Positions 23,916 to 32,925 of a DNA stretch of 64,000 nt are shown piece after piece. Source of the stretch: Pantoea dispersa (GTDB lineage Bacteria > Pseudomonadota > Gammaproteobacteria > Enterobacterales > Enterobacteriaceae). A program made the translations under genes and the position numbers. Under the pieces are notes generated by a model that worked only from the letters and a program-made list of their open reading frames with translations, had not been told where the DNA came from and did no database searches. The stretch spans positions 744,001 to 808,000 of the forward strand of contig NZ_SCKT01000001.1 of NCBI RefSeq assembly GCF_014155765.1. Reading direction: 5' to 3'. How positions within the stretch are numbered: the first letter of the stretch is position 1; each line of letters opens with the position of its first letter.

Positions 23916-26054
23916 ATGATGCCTGACGCTATGCCCGGCTGGCGCCGTTATCTGTTCAACAGCAGCCTGCGCTACCTGCTGCGCATCTTCTTCGCGCTGG
24001 CCGGCTGTGCCGCCGTTCCCTGGTGGCTGCAGCAGATTGAGTGGACCATCCCGCTGACGCTCGGCGTCGTGGCGGCGGCGCTGGCCGATCTTGACGATCG
24101 CTGGACCGGCCGCGTGCGCAACCTGCTCATCACGCTGGTGTGCTTCTGCATTGCCTCGGTCTCGGTCGAGCTGCTGTTTCCGCACCCGTGGCTGTTTGCT
24201 ATCGGTCTGGCGCTCTCCAGCTGGGGATTTATTCTGCTGGGCGCGCTGGGGCAGCGCTACGCCACCATTGCGTTTGGTGCCCTGCTGATCGCGGTGTACA
24301 CCATGCTGGGCATTGGCCTGTTTCCGCAGTGGTGGATGCAGCCGGCGCTGCTGCTGATTGGCGCGCTGTGGTACAACCTGCTGACCTTTATCGGCCACCT
24401 GATGTTTCCGGTGCGCCCGGTGCAGGAGCAGCTGGCCGCCAGCTTTTCCCAGCTGGCGCGCTATCTGGAAGCCAAGGCCAATCTGTTTGATCCCGACGGC
24501 GGTGAGCAGGATGACGCGGCGCTGATCGCCACCGCGATGGTCAATAGCCAGCTGGTGGCGCAGCTCAATCTGACGAAAACCACCATTCAGAGCCGTTTAC
24601 GCGGCGATCGCGGCTCGCGCAGCACGCGGCGCAGCCTGCATTACTATTTTGTGGCGCAGGATATTCACGAGCGCGCCAGCTCGTCGCATCTGCAATATCA
24701 CCTGTTGCGCGATGACTGGCGTTACAACGAAGTGCTGTTTCGCTTTCAGCGGCTGCTGAACATGCAGGCGCAGGCCTGTCGCCAGCTGGCAGAGAATATC
24801 GTGCTGCGCCAGCCGTGGCACCACGATAGCCACTTTGCGCGCAGCTTTGAACGGCTGGAGACCGCCCTGCAGCGCCTGCAACATAACGATCCGCAGGCGA
24901 CGCACATTCGTCCGCTGTTCTGGTTGCTGCGCAACTTACGCGCCATTGATGCGCAGCTGGCGTCGATCGAATCAGAGCAGCGGCTGGCAGAACCGCTGAC
25001 GCAGAGCGATCACCATCTGTCGCGCGAAGGCTTGAGTGGCTGGGCGGATATCCGCCTGCGCCTCAGTCGCCATCTGAGTCCGACCTCGGCGTTGTTCCGC
25101 CACGCGGTGCGCATGTCGCTGGTGCTGTGCGTGGGGTACGCCTTCATTCAGCTTACCGGCCTGCATCGCGGCTACTGGATCCTGCTGACCAGCCTGTTTG
25201 TCTGCCAGCCCAACTATAACGCCACACGGCGGCGGCTGGCGCTGCGTATTGGCGGAACCCTGGCCGGTATTGCGATTGGCCTGCCGGTGCTGTGGCTGGT
25301 GCCCTCTATCGAGGGCCAGTTGGTTTTGATTGTGCTGAGCGGCGTGCTGTTTTTTGCCTTCCGCCAGATTCAGTACGCGCAGGCGACGCTGTTCATCACC
25401 CTGCTGGTGCTGCTGTGCTTCAATCTGCTGGGTGAAGGCTTTGATGTCGCCCTGCCGCGCGTGGTGGATACCTTGCTCGGCTGTGGCCTCGCCTGGCTGG
25501 CGGTGGCGTTTGTCTGGCCTGACTGGCGTTTCCGTCAGCTGACGACGGTTGCCGATCGCACACTGAATGCCAACTGTCGTTATCTTGATGCCATCCTGGA
25601 ACAGTATCATCAGGGTAAAGATAACCGTCTCGCCTACCGTGTGGCGCGCCGTGACGCGCACAACGCCGATGCGGAACTGGCGTCCGTGGTGTCCAATATC
25701 AGCGGCGAACTGAAGCAACAGCCGCCGCTGCGCGAGAATGCGTTCCGTCTGATGTGCCTCAACCACTCGTTTCTCAGCTACATCTCGGCGCTGGGCGCGC
25801 ACCGGGAGCGGCTGACGCAGGGCGAACTGCTGACGCTTTTAGATGACGCGGTATGCTTCGTCGAGGATGTGCTGCAGATCGATCGCGTCAGCGAAGCGCA
25901 GGCGGAAACGATGCAGCAGACACTGATGCAACGCCTGAGCGCGCTGAAAACCAGTGAGGAGGCGCAGGCACCGCTGGTGTTGCAGCAGCTGGGGCTACTG
26001 ATTGCGCTGCTGCCGGAAATTGCCCGCCTGCGCCGCACCCTCGCTGCCGCTTAA
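23916..26054 (+). CDS. yccS: FUSC-family membrane protein YccS
   Basis: The 712-residue protein has two sets of transmembrane helices, around residues 20-150 (ALADLDDRWTGRVRNLLITL; GALLIAVYTMLGIGL) and 395-520 (LVLCVGYAFIQLTGLHRGYW; TSLFVCQPNYNATRRRLALR). They are separated and followed by cytoplasmic helical domains. This is the fusaric-acid-resistance/aromatic-acid-exporter arrangement, and the conserved RDAHNADAELASVVSNIS sequence is typical of YccS/YhfK. The transported substrate is unknown. Its last 4 bases overlap the end of the convergent sxy gene. Confidence 0.94.
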   Translation: MMPDAMPGWRRYLFNSSLRYLLRIFFALAGCAAVPWWLQQIEWTIPLTLGVVAAALADLDDRWTGRVRNLLITLVCFCIASVSVELLFPHPWLFAIGLALSSWGFILLGALGQRYATIAFGALLIAVYTMLGIGLFPQWWMQPALLLIGALWYNLLTFIGHLMFPVRPVQEQLAASFSQLARYLEAKANLFDPDGGEQDDAALIATAMVNSQLVAQLNLTKTTIQSRLRGDRGSRSTRRSLHYYFVAQDIHERASSSHLQYHLLRDDWRYNEVLFRFQRLLNMQAQACRQLAENIVLRQPWHHDSHFARSFERLETALQRLQHNDPQATHIRPLFWLLRNLRAIDAQLASIESEQRLAEPLTQSDHHLSREGLSGWADIRLRLSRHLSPTSALFRHAVRMSLVLCVGYAFIQLTGLHRGYWILLTSLFVCQPNYNATRRRLALRIGGTLAGIAIGLPVLWLVPSIEGQLVLIVLSGVLFFAFRQIQYAQATLFITLLVLLCFNLLGEGFDVALPRVVDTLLGCGLAWLAVAFVWPDWRFRQLTTVADRTLNANCRYLDAILEQYHQGKDNRLAYRVARRDAHNADAELASVVSNISGELKQQPPLRENAFRLMCLNHSFLSYISALGAHRERLTQGELLTLLDDAVCFVEDVLQIDRVSEAQAETMQQTLMQRLSALKTSEEAQAPLVLQQLGLLIALLPEIARLRRTLAAA

Positions 26055-26680
26055 GGCAACAGGCGCTCTGCCGCGGCGTGCTGGCGGAGCGTTTCCTGAT
26101 ACCAGGCGCTCAACTCTTCACGTACCGCCGCCGGCAAAGCGGCCTGGTGATGGCCGGAAATGGCGCCTTCCAGTGCCAGCAGCGTTTTCAGGCCGATATC
26201 TTTATTCACCGCCCGCAACTTCAGCCAGCTCTGACGCGAGCCCATTTCATACAGCAAGCGAACAGAATTGATCCCGACTTTGTGCAGCATCAGCTCCATG
26301 CGCAGGCTGAGATTGGGCAGATCTTTCAGCCTGAGCAAGACAAGTCTGTTCGCCGCCTCGGCGCGCGCCGCAGACAGCGAACTGGCCGATAAGCGCAGCA
26401 GCTGATCGGCGTCCTGCCAGAGCTGATTATCCACTTTGTAGTAGCTGAGCGTCACCGGCATGCCGCGCTTGCGATATATCAACGGTTCCAGCGGGCGCTG
26501 TGCGGCATAGTGCTGTAGCGCCTCACTGGCGCGCAGATAGAGCGCATCCTCATTGATGTAAGCAAACACCACCTTTTCGACCGCCAGCGCGTAACCACCA
26601 AACTGGGTGCGCGATTCAATTTTTCCCAATGCCGCTAACTGGGCTTTGGACTGCTCAACCACCGGATTATTTTTCTTCAT
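26051..26680 (-). CDS. sxy: Competence regulator Sxy/TfoX
   Basis: Sxy works with CRP at CRP-S promoters to activate competence genes. The 209-residue protein has an N-terminal TfoX domain (LAALGKIESRTQFGGYALAV, YLRASEALQHYA, RKRGMPVTLSYYKVD) and a C-terminal helix-hairpin-helix-like TfoX domain (LRMELMLHKVGINSVRLLYE, SWLKLRAVNKDIGLKTLLAL). Length matches E. coli (209). It is divergent from sulA with 224 bp between them, and overlaps yccS by 4 bp tail to tail. Confidence 0.94.
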   Translation of the reverse strand: MKKNNPVVEQSKAQLAALGKIESRTQFGGYALAVEKVVFAYINEDALYLRASEALQHYAAQRPLEPLIYRKRGMPVTLSYYKVDNQLWQDADQLLRLSASSLSAARAEAANRLVLLRLKDLPNLSLRMELMLHKVGINSVRLLYEMGSRQSWLKLRAVNKDIGLKTLLALEGAISGHHQAALPAAVREELSAWYQETLRQHAAAERLLP

Positions 26681-26866
26681 AACGTCCCCTTTTCCTCATT
26701 CCTTGCGCGGGAAATTTCCTATAAAAAGCTCAGAGATTCATCTGGTTAGAAGATAGAAAAAACGATTTAGCTGTTCAATGAATAAAAGCGGCAACGCGCC
26801 GATCTTGTGCGGAATTTGCGAGGCATTTTCAGAAATTGAGGTTGATCTTTATCCAGGAACTCATTA

Positions 26867-26882
26867 CTGTATATTCATACAG
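26867..26882 (+). promoter_or_regulatory. LexA box of sulA
   Basis: CTGTATATTCATACAG fits CTGT-N8-ACAG exactly and lies 23 bp before the sulA ATG, so sulA should be SOS-induced. Confidence 0.92.
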
Positions 26883-26904
26883 TTCATTACTGAGTGATTA
26901 AAAT

Positions 26905-27396
26905 ATGCGTACTCAATACTCTGGCCCTGCTGATCGTGCTCACCGTTTCGCTGCGACGGGCTTAACGCAACCTTCTCTGGGTGGTATTACTGAACTGCGT
27001 TATAGCGAGCAGCCCGGCATCATGCCGCTGCTGTTACTGCCGGTCCTCAAGCAGCTGAGCACTCAGTCACGCTGGCAGCTGTGGCTGACGCCAGCGCACA
27101 AACTGAACCGCAGCTGGATGCAGCAGTCAGGATTACCGCTGGAAAAGAGTATGCATATTACGGAATCCGAGCGTTTAAGCACGGTTGAGAGCATGGTGAA
27201 AGCGTTGCGCACCGGCAACTACAGCGTGGTACTCGCCTGGATTCCTTATGAATTGAGCAATGAAGAGCGCCTGGAACTTGAGCAGGCAGCCGCCGAAGGC
27301 GAAGCGTTGGGATTGATTATGCGTCCTCAGGGGCGGGATCTTGCTCTGTCCAGACAGCCAAACAGCGCAAAAATTCCCTCTGATTTGTTTCATTAA
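26905..27396 (+). CDS. sulA: SOS cell-division inhibitor SulA
   Basis: SulA binds FtsZ and blocks ring formation during SOS. The 163-residue protein contains GGITELRYSEQPGIMPLLLL, LSTQSRWQLWLTPAHKLNRS, WMQQSGLPLEKSMHI and the RTGNYSVVLAWIPYELSNEE segment used in FtsZ binding. It ends in a Lon-recognised type tail (KIPSDLFH). It is preceded by a perfect LexA box and followed by a strong hairpin terminator, then ompA, as in E. coli. Confidence 0.95.
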   Translation: MRTQYSGPADRAHRFAATGLTQPSLGGITELRYSEQPGIMPLLLLPVLKQLSTQSRWQLWLTPAHKLNRSWMQQSGLPLEKSMHITESERLSTVESMVKALRTGNYSVVLAWIPYELSNEERLELEQAAAEGEALGLIMRPQGRDLALSRQPNSAKIPSDLFH

Positions 27397-27437
27397 GTAA
27401 AACTAAGATTTTTCTCACGCTATTTTTTCACAAAGTT

Positions 27438-27500
27438 GCGGCTAAGCCACTGATTCTTTTCCCGCCAGCTATGACAATGGCTTAGCCGCATTTTTCTTTT
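27438..27500 (+). terminator. Terminator after sulA
   Basis: GCGGCTAAGCCA (27438-27449) and TGGCTTAGCCGC (27478-27489) form a perfect 12 bp stem with a 28-base loop, followed by ATTTTTCTTTT. Confidence 0.8.
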
Positions 27501-27583
27501 CTGGTAGCGAAAATTTTGCCATGTCATTTGTTAAAATGTGTGTATAAATCCCTGTTTTTTTATCCGCTGACGTCACATCATAC

Positions 27584-27611
27584 TTGTAAGTTTCCAATCT
27601 CGTTGTAGACT
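27584..27611 (+). promoter_or_regulatory. ompA promoter
   Basis: TTGTAA (27584-27589), a 16 bp spacer and TAGACT (27606-27611) sit in a stretch that resembles the known E. coli ompA promoter region. Start would be near 27618, leaving a 5' leader of about 125 nt. The leader holds a GAGCAA/TTGCTC hairpin just before the ribosome site, in keeping with the stable ompA leader. Confidence 0.7.
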
Positions 27612-27744
27612 TTACCTCGCCAGGGTGCTCAATAACCTCCGTTTTTTCGGTAGAGTCATAAGCGAGCGTTTAGACCCGGCGAAGGATTACAACCAAGAGC
27701 AACCTTTTTGCTCATTGCCTATTTGGATGATAACGAGGCGCAAA

Positions 27745-28818
27745 ATGAAAAAGACAGCTATCGCAATTGCAGTGGCACTGGCTGGCTTCGCTACCGTAGC
27801 GCAGGCCGCTCCTAAAGATGACACCTGGTACACCGGTGCTAAACTGGGCTGGTCTCAGTATCACGATACTGGTTACTACGGTAACGGTTACGAAAACAAC
27901 GACGGTCCAACTCACGAATCTCAGCTGGGCGCAGGTGCTTTCCTGGGCTACCAGGCTAACCCATACCTGGGCTTCGAGCTGGGCTACGACTGGCTGGGCC
28001 GTATGCCGAACAAAGGCAACGAAGTTAACGGCGCATTCAAAGCACAGGGCGTACAGCTGGCAGCTAAACTGAGCTACCCAATTGCTGACGATCTGGACGT
28101 GTACACCCGTCTGGGTGGCATGGTTTGGCGTGCAGACTCAACTCAGGCTAACGTAGCTGACGGCACTCGCATCAGCAACCACGACACCGGCGTTTCTCCG
28201 CTGGCTGCTGTTGGTGTTGAATACGCACTGACCAAAAACTGGGCGACTCGCCTGGACTACCAGTGGGTTAACAACATCGGTGACGCAGGTACCGTTGGTG
28301 CGCGTCCAGACAACAGCATGCTGAGCGTCGGCGTTTCTTACCGTTTCGGTCAGGACGAAGCTGCAGCTCCAGTTGTTGCTCCAGCGCCAGCTCCGGCTCC
28401 GGTTGTTGAAACCAAGCGTTTCACTCTGAAGTCTGACGTGCTGTTCACCTTCAACAAATCTACCCTGAAACCAGAAGGCCAGCAGGCTCTGGATCAGCTG
28501 TACAGCCAGCTGAGCTCAATGGATCCGAAAGACGGTTCTGTTGTGGTTCTGGGCTTCACCGACCGCATCGGTTCAGACCAGTACAACCAGAAACTGTCTG
28601 AGAAACGTGCTCAGTCTGTTGTCGACTACCTGGTATCTAAAGGTATCCCGGCTAACAAGATCTCTGCACGTGGCATGGGTGAATCTAACCCAGTTACTGG
28701 CAACACCTGTGACAGCGTGAAAGGCCGCAATGCCCTGATCGACTGCCTGGCGCCAGACCGTCGCGTAGAAATCGACGTGAAAGGTATCAAAGACGTTGTA
28801 ACTCAGCCACAGGCTTAA
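27745..28818 (+). CDS. ompA: Outer-membrane protein OmpA
   Basis: OmpA anchors the outer membrane to peptidoglycan. The 357-residue precursor has a signal peptide ([20 protein letters not shown]) and an eight-strand barrel (residues about 22-200, ending [14 protein letters not shown]). A Pro/Ala hinge ([13 protein letters not shown]) follows, and then a C-terminal OmpA/MotB peptidoglycan-binding domain ([40 protein letters not shown]). The ATG at 27745 follows ACGAGG; a longer frame upstream is the leader. Codon use is strongly biased to preferred codons, as expected for a very abundant protein. The RNA is a likely target of MicA at the ribosome site. Confidence 0.97.
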   Translation: MKKTAIAIAVALAGFATVAQAAPKDDTWYTGAKLGWSQYHDTGYYGNGYENNDGPTHESQLGAGAFLGYQANPYLGFELGYDWLGRMPNKGNEVNGAFKAQGVQLAAKLSYPIADDLDVYTRLGGMVWRADSTQANVADGTRISNHDTGVSPLAAVGVEYALTKNWATRLDYQWVNNIGDAGTVGARPDNSMLSVGVSYRFGQDEAAAPVVAPAPAPAPVVETKRFTLKSDVLFTFNKSTLKPEGQQALDQLYSQLSSMDPKDGSVVVLGFTDRIGSDQYNQKLSEKRAQSVVDYLVSKGIPANKISARGMGESNPVTGNTCDSVKGRNALIDCLAPDRRVEIDVKGIKDVVTQPQA

Positions 28819-28831
28819 GTTATCGCGCAAT

Positions 28832-28862
28832 AAAAAACCCCGCTTCGGCGGGGTTTTTTTTG
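28832..28862 (+). terminator. Terminator after ompA (bidirectional with matP)
   Basis: AAAACCCCGC, TTCG loop, GCGGGGTTTT, then more T. It is flanked by A and T runs on both sides, so it can also terminate matP. Confidence 0.92.
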
Positions 28863-28887
28863 GCTTTTTATCACACGCAATTTTTTG

Positions 28888-29355
28888 CTATTCGTTATCC
28901 GCGCCGCCTTTACCCAGAATCGCCTGCAGATCCTGCTTCAGCGTCGACATCTGACTGGCATACTTCTCTTTGCGTTCTGCATCTTCGATCAGCTGAACGA
29001 TGGTCTCTGACAGGGTGCTGTTACGACGCTGCGCCAGACCTGCCAGACGCTGCCACACCAGATACTCCAGATCGATCGATTTTTTCCGCGTGTGCTGATG
29101 CTCTGCGTTGAAATGGCGTTTACGCCGCGCGCGTATGGTCTGCTTCAGACGGTTTTCCAGCTCCGGATGGATATGCTTTGCGATCCAGTCACCGACCTCA
29201 ACCGGGTTATTCTCCATCGCCAGCAACGTCTCTACCGCCGCCTGCGCAGCGCTCAGCTCAATATGCCGGGTGATCAGCTCACCTTCCCGATGCTTTTTCA
29301 CCAGGTATTTCCACTTCCATCCACTTTCAAGATTTTCGAGTTGCTGGTATTTCAT
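28888..29355 (-). CDS. matP: Macrodomain Ter organiser MatP
   Basis: MatP binds matS sites in the Ter region and links sister chromosomes to the division ring. The 155-residue protein starts [20 protein letters not shown] and has the four-helix DNA-binding part ([40 protein letters not shown]), a ribbon-helix-helix region ([20 protein letters not shown]) and a C-terminal coiled coil ([20 protein letters not shown]). A longer frame to 29427 would add 24 residues without a ribosome site. It is convergent with ompA and divergent from lonH. Confidence 0.94.
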   Translation of the reverse strand: MKYQQLENLESGWKWKYLVKKHREGELITRHIELSAAQAAVETLLAMENNPVEVGDWIAKHIHPELENRLKQTIRARRKRHFNAEHQHTRKKSIDLEYLVWQRLAGLAQRRNSTLSETIVQLIEDAERKEKYASQMSTLKQDLQAILGKGGADNE

Positions 29356-29525
29356 CGGAATCTCATCGTGATCACGTAACAAACTAAGAATAACAGCTTT
29401 TTTCCCGGATGCAGCAAGGAAAAACATGTTGCGGCCATCACAGTTCAGGCCGGAAGTGCGCCGTGCTTAACCGGGTTGAATCCTGTATAATCGCGCTTTT
29501 CCTGAACCAGACTAATGCGAATATT

Positions 29526-31271
29526 TTGACCAGCACTCAACTTACGTGGCAAGCCCTGCAGCCGGATAGCTCACGCTACCAATCACTTTTCTCAACCGTC
29601 TCTCTGGAAGATAGCGATACGCTTGCCGCGGTTCAGCCGCGTCTGCTGAATGCGCTGGCGCATTTACATCATCAAACGCTGGGTTTTCCGTTGCTGCTGT
29701 TACGCAGCCAGGAAAACAGTGATTATCTGGCGTGGATTGCCGAGGCGGCGCAGCGCTTTCAGCCTGACGAGGACGCGCTGTACGGCGGTGATTACCATGT
29801 GATGGGCGACAATGTCAGCCTGCAACCGCCTGTCGACGCCGGCCGTCCCTTCACCAGCACCGGCGGCGTGCATTATGCCGACTGGATTGAGTCCGAACAG
29901 CTGTTTGGCTGCGTGCGTCAGTATAAAGATCGCGTACAGCTGGAGCCCGGTCTGCTGCATCAGGCTAACGGTGGCACGCTGATTCTGTCGATCAATACCC
30001 TGCTGGCGCAGCCGCTGCTGTGGCTACGCCTGCGCAAAGTGATCGAGCTGGGTCGCTTCGACTGGTACTCACCGGATGAGCGCCGCCCGTTGCCGGTGAC
30101 CATTCCCTCACTGCCGCTGCAGCTGCGTCTGATTTTATGTGGCGAACGCGAGGCGCTGGCCAGCTTCCAGGAACTGGACGTTGAAGTGCACGAAATGGCG
30201 CTCTACAGCGAGTTCGAAGAGAATCTCCAGCTGGTCGATGATGATGACATGGCCAACTGGTGCCGCTGGACGCTATGCCAGGCGGAACTGGCCGGTCTTA
30301 CGCCACCCGAAGCTGATTTCTGGCCGCTGCTGATCCAGGAAGCGGTGCGTCTGACCGGCGATCAGGACACGCTGCCGCTGTGCCCGCGCTGGCTGCGCCG
30401 TCAGCTGCAGGAAGCCGCGCTGCACGGTGAGACACTGAATGGTGAGGCGCTGAAAGAGGCGCTGGAAGCACGCCAGTGGCGCGAGAGTTTCCTTGCCGAC
30501 CGGATGCGCGATGAGATCCTGTTAAATCAGATCATGATCGAAACGGAAGGCGAAGTGGTTGGTCAGATCAACGGCCTGTCGGTGATTGAATTCCCTGGTC
30601 ATCCACGTCCGTGGGGCGAGCCATCACGCATCACCTGTGTTGTGCACCCGGGCGATGGCGAATTTACCGACGTGGAGCGCAAAGCGGAGCTTGGCGGCAA
30701 CATCCACGCCAAAGGCATGATGATCATGCAGGCATATCTGATTTCGGAGCTGGAGCTGGAACAGCAGCTGCCCTTCTCGGCATCGCTGGTGTTTGAGCAG
30801 TCTTACTCCGAAGTCGACGGTGACAGCGCCTCGCTGGCCGAGCTGTGTGTGCTGATCAGCGCGCTGGCAAACCAGCCGCTGAACCAGCAGATTGCCGTTA
30901 CCGGTTCGGTGGACCAGTTTGGTAATGTGCAGCCGGTGGGTGGTCTGAATGAGAAAATCGAAGGCTTCTTCCACATCTGCCAGTCGCGTGAACTGACCGG
31001 CAAACAGGGCGTGATTCTGCCTGCCAGCAACGTGCGCCATCTCAGCCTCAGCGACGACGTGGTAGAAGCGGTGCAGCAGGGCCAGTTCCATATCTGGGCG
31101 ATTGAGCGCGTTGACGAAGCGCTGCCGCTGTTAACCGGTATTGCCTGGCAGAGCGAAAGCGGCGACTCGCTGCTGAGCACCATTCAGGAGCGCATTACTC
31201 AGCTCAATCAGCAGGAAAACCGACCGCGGCCCTGGCCATTACGCTGGCTCAACTGGTTCAACCACAGCTGA
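29526..31271 (+). CDS. lonH: Lon-like protease LonH (YcbZ)
   Basis: The C-terminal part is a Lon-family serine protease domain with a Ser-Lys dyad: Ser434 in SEVDGDSASLAELCVLISAL and Lys477 in GGLNEKIEGFFH. Upstream are the LonB-like VVGQINGLSVIEFPGHPRPW and IHAKGMMIMQAYLI. The N-terminal half is a degenerate ATPase-like domain without a clear Walker A motif. With a TTG start at 29526 the protein has 581 residues, close to E. coli YcbZ (586). The start is uncertain: there is no strong ribosome site, and the frame is open to 29409. The function is putative proteolysis. fabA follows 67 bp later. Confidence 0.88.
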   Translation: MTSTQLTWQALQPDSSRYQSLFSTVSLEDSDTLAAVQPRLLNALAHLHHQTLGFPLLLLRSQENSDYLAWIAEAAQRFQPDEDALYGGDYHVMGDNVSLQPPVDAGRPFTSTGGVHYADWIESEQLFGCVRQYKDRVQLEPGLLHQANGGTLILSINTLLAQPLLWLRLRKVIELGRFDWYSPDERRPLPVTIPSLPLQLRLILCGEREALASFQELDVEVHEMALYSEFEENLQLVDDDDMANWCRWTLCQAELAGLTPPEADFWPLLIQEAVRLTGDQDTLPLCPRWLRRQLQEAALHGETLNGEALKEALEARQWRESFLADRMRDEILLNQIMIETEGEVVGQINGLSVIEFPGHPRPWGEPSRITCVVHPGDGEFTDVERKAELGGNIHAKGMMIMQAYLISELELEQQLPFSASLVFEQSYSEVDGDSASLAELCVLISALANQPLNQQIAVTGSVDQFGNVQPVGGLNEKIEGFFHICQSRELTGKQGVILPASNVRHLSLSDDVVEAVQQGQFHIWAIERVDEALPLLTGIAWQSESGDSLLSTIQERITQLNQQENRPRPWPLRWLNWFNHS

Positions 31272-31282
31272 TTACATTGCCC

Positions 31283-31300
31283 AGCGTACAACTGTTCGCT
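31283..31300 (+). promoter_or_regulatory. FabR operator-like site in the fabA promoter
   Basis: AGCGTACAACTGTTCGCT closely matches the FabR-binding palindrome known for enterobacterial fabA and fabB (AGCGTACA...TGTTNGCT). It lies 38 bp before the fabA start. FabR represses fabA and fabB in response to the unsaturated acyl-ACP/CoA supply. Confidence 0.75.
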
Positions 31301-31338
31301 AATATTCGGGCTTCACTAAAAGAAGGCATATTGAGAAC

Positions 31339-31857
31339 ATGGTAGATAAACGCGAATCCTATAGCAAAGAAGACCTGATTGCCTCTGGTCGCGGCGAACT
31401 GTTTGGCGAGAATGGCCCACCGCTTCCGTCTGACAACATGTTGATGATGGACCGCGTGGTCAAAATGACCGAAGACGGCGGCAAATTCGATAAAGGTTAT
31501 GTGGAAGCCGAACTGGATATCCGCCCTGACCTGTGGTTCTTTGATTGCCACTTTAAAGGCGATCCGGTGATGCCAGGCTGTCTGGGTCTGGATGCTATGT
31601 GGCAGCTGGTTGGCTTCTATCTCGGCTGGCTGGGTGCGGAAGGTAAAGGCCGTGCGCTGGGTGTGGGTGAAGTGAAATTCACCGGCCAGGTTCTGCCGAC
31701 GGCGAAGCTGGTTACTTACAAAATTCACTTCAAACGCGTCATCAACCGCAAGCTGGTGATGGGCGTGGCCGATGGCGAAGTGTTCGTCGACGGTAACCTG
31801 ATTTACACCGCGACTGACCTGAAAGTGGGCCTGTTTAAAGACACTTCAGCGTTCTGA
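31339..31857 (+). CDS. fabA: 3-hydroxydecanoyl-ACP dehydratase/isomerase FabA
   Basis: FabA dehydrates 3-hydroxydecanoyl-ACP and isomerises the product to cis-3-decenoyl-ACP, the entry to unsaturated fatty acids. The 172-residue protein has the catalytic His71 in [20 protein letters not shown] and the Asp in [25 protein letters not shown] and [20 protein letters not shown] are also typical. Length and start match E. coli. It follows lonH, with a FabR-like site between them, and ends at a strong terminator. Confidence 0.97.
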   Translation: MVDKRESYSKEDLIASGRGELFGENGPPLPSDNMLMMDRVVKMTEDGGKFDKGYVEAELDIRPDLWFFDCHFKGDPVMPGCLGLDAMWQLVGFYLGWLGAEGKGRALGVGEVKFTGQVLPTAKLVTYKIHFKRVINRKLVMGVADGEVFVDGNLIYTATDLKVGLFKDTSAF

Positions 31858-31869
31858 CCCGCCAACAAA

Positions 31870-31899
31870 AACCTCCGCACGCAGCGGAGGTTTTTTTTC
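31870..31899 (+). terminator. Terminator after fabA
   Basis: AACCTCCGC (31870-31878), 5-base loop, GCGGAGGTT (31884-31892), then a long T run. Confidence 0.9.
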
Positions 31900-31923
31900 C
31901 TGTTTACAGACATCCGACGGTGC

Positions 31924-32091
31924 CTAAGCCACCGCCGACCTGTCCTCCATGGCTTGTCGCCAACCTCCCAACCAGTGAGACCGGGCATCGATCCTTTGAT
32001 AAGGGCATATCTCTTTTGAGCGGCCGGTAATGCCTGCCTGATAGCCTCGTGAATGTGCTCGTTCCAGGCGGTCTCTCTTCTGTCTCTTCAT
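31924..32091 (-). CDS. rmf: Ribosome modulation factor RMF
   Basis: RMF binds 30S subunits in stationary phase and drives formation of inactive 100S ribosome dimers. This 55-residue gene is easily missed because of its size. The reverse-strand ATG at 32091 has ACGAGG upstream. The product begins MKRQKRDRLERAHSRGYQAG, then ITGRSKEICPYQRIDARSHW, and ends LGGWRQAMEDRSAVA. These match the family's basic N-terminus, CPYQ and WLGGWR motifs, and the length equals E. coli. It is convergent with fabA and sits between fabA and pqiC in the standard order. Confidence 0.95.
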   Translation of the reverse strand: MKRQKRDRLERAHSRGYQAGITGRSKEICPYQRIDARSHWLGGWRQAMEDRSAVA

Positions 32092-32286
32092 ACCTCGTTT
32101 CCCTCATTTCAGGTCTGGTGGAATCTGGTGGAAAGAAAGAGTGGTGAATTAATGTTCAACCACAGTAATGTTCTAACCTGTGGTGGGTGAAAGGTCAATG
32201 CGCAAAATTCACGCCAATGTCATCAATTTGCCGTGAAATCGACACAAATTCTTCAGTGCCGCTGCCATATCTGGCTGATTCCGCAA

Positions 32287-32337
32287 TAAAAAAGTCCCTG
32301 ATTTGCGCGCCGTCACATAACGGCAAATCAGGGACTT
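32287..32337 (-). terminator. Long-stem terminator after pqiC
   Basis: On the reverse strand AAGTCCCTGATTTGC pairs perfectly over 15 bp with GCAAATCAGGGACTT around a 16-base loop, followed by TTTTTATTG. The sequence between it and rmf (32092-32286) shows no gene and must hold the rmf promoter. Confidence 0.85.
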
Positions 32338-32358
32338 AGCATAAGCATCGAACAAATC

Positions 32359-32925
32359 CTAATTTAGCGTCACCACGCTGTTAGCAATTTGCTGTGCCGT
32401 TTGCTGCCAGCCGAGCGCCAGCGTGCGCACCAGCGCATCGTAGCCATCTTCGCTCTGCGGCAGCGTCAGATTAAAGCCATGTTTGATAAGCCGGCCTTGA
32501 TGTTGTAACAGCCATTCACCGCTTACTACTACCTTGCCGTCATAGCGGCCGTGGAAGCCGGTGACGTGCACGCTGAGCGTATCGTGCGTGTCACCCAGCG
32601 GCTGACTGGCCACCAGCCGGCCGGGCAACGCCTGGCCGAGGTTACTTACCAGTGTCTGCTGCAGCTGCTGGTCGAGCGGACTGGCCCACAGATTATTGGC
32701 GGCAATCACGTACTTCACGTCGCTGGTTTGATAAACCAGCCCGTTGCCGGCGAGATAATCCGGCACGCTCACCTGTTCAACCCAAATCATCGGCTGGCTG
32801 GCGGAGGCGTCACTGCTGACGCGCGCCATATTGCTACCCGCAGGCAGCTGGTAATAAGTGGTGTCGATAGTGCTGCTGCAGCCCGCCAGCAGCAGCATAG
32901 CACCGATAATCAGCCCTTTTTTCAC
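32359..32925 (-). CDS. pqiC: Intermembrane transport lipoprotein PqiC
   Basis: The protein has 188 residues with a lipoprotein signal (MKKGLIIGAMLLLAGCSSTI, lipobox LLAGC). Ser and Ser follow the Cys, so outer-membrane sorting is expected. The mature part is the ABC-type-transport auxiliary (YmbA/PqiC) domain with TYYQLPAGSN, VSVPDYLAGNGLVYQTSD and NNLWASPLDQQLQQTLVSNL. PqiC docks the PqiB tunnel at the outer membrane. It overlaps the pqiB stop by 4 bp (ATGA type), showing one operon. Confidence 0.94.
   Translation of the reverse strand: MKKGLIIGAMLLLAGCSSTIDTTYYQLPAGSNMARVSSDASASQPMIWVEQVSVPDYLAGNGLVYQTSDVKYVIAANNLWASPLDQQLQQTLVSNLGQALPGRLVASQPLGDTHDTLSVHVTGFHGRYDGKVVVSGEWLLQHQGRLIKHGFNLTLPQSEDGYDALVRTLALGWQQTAQQIANSVVTLN

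Noticed and set aside
31904-32107. A 67-residue reverse ORF downstream of fabA
   Set aside because: It is a shadow frame of rmf, which is clear in the adjacent frame with full family motifs.
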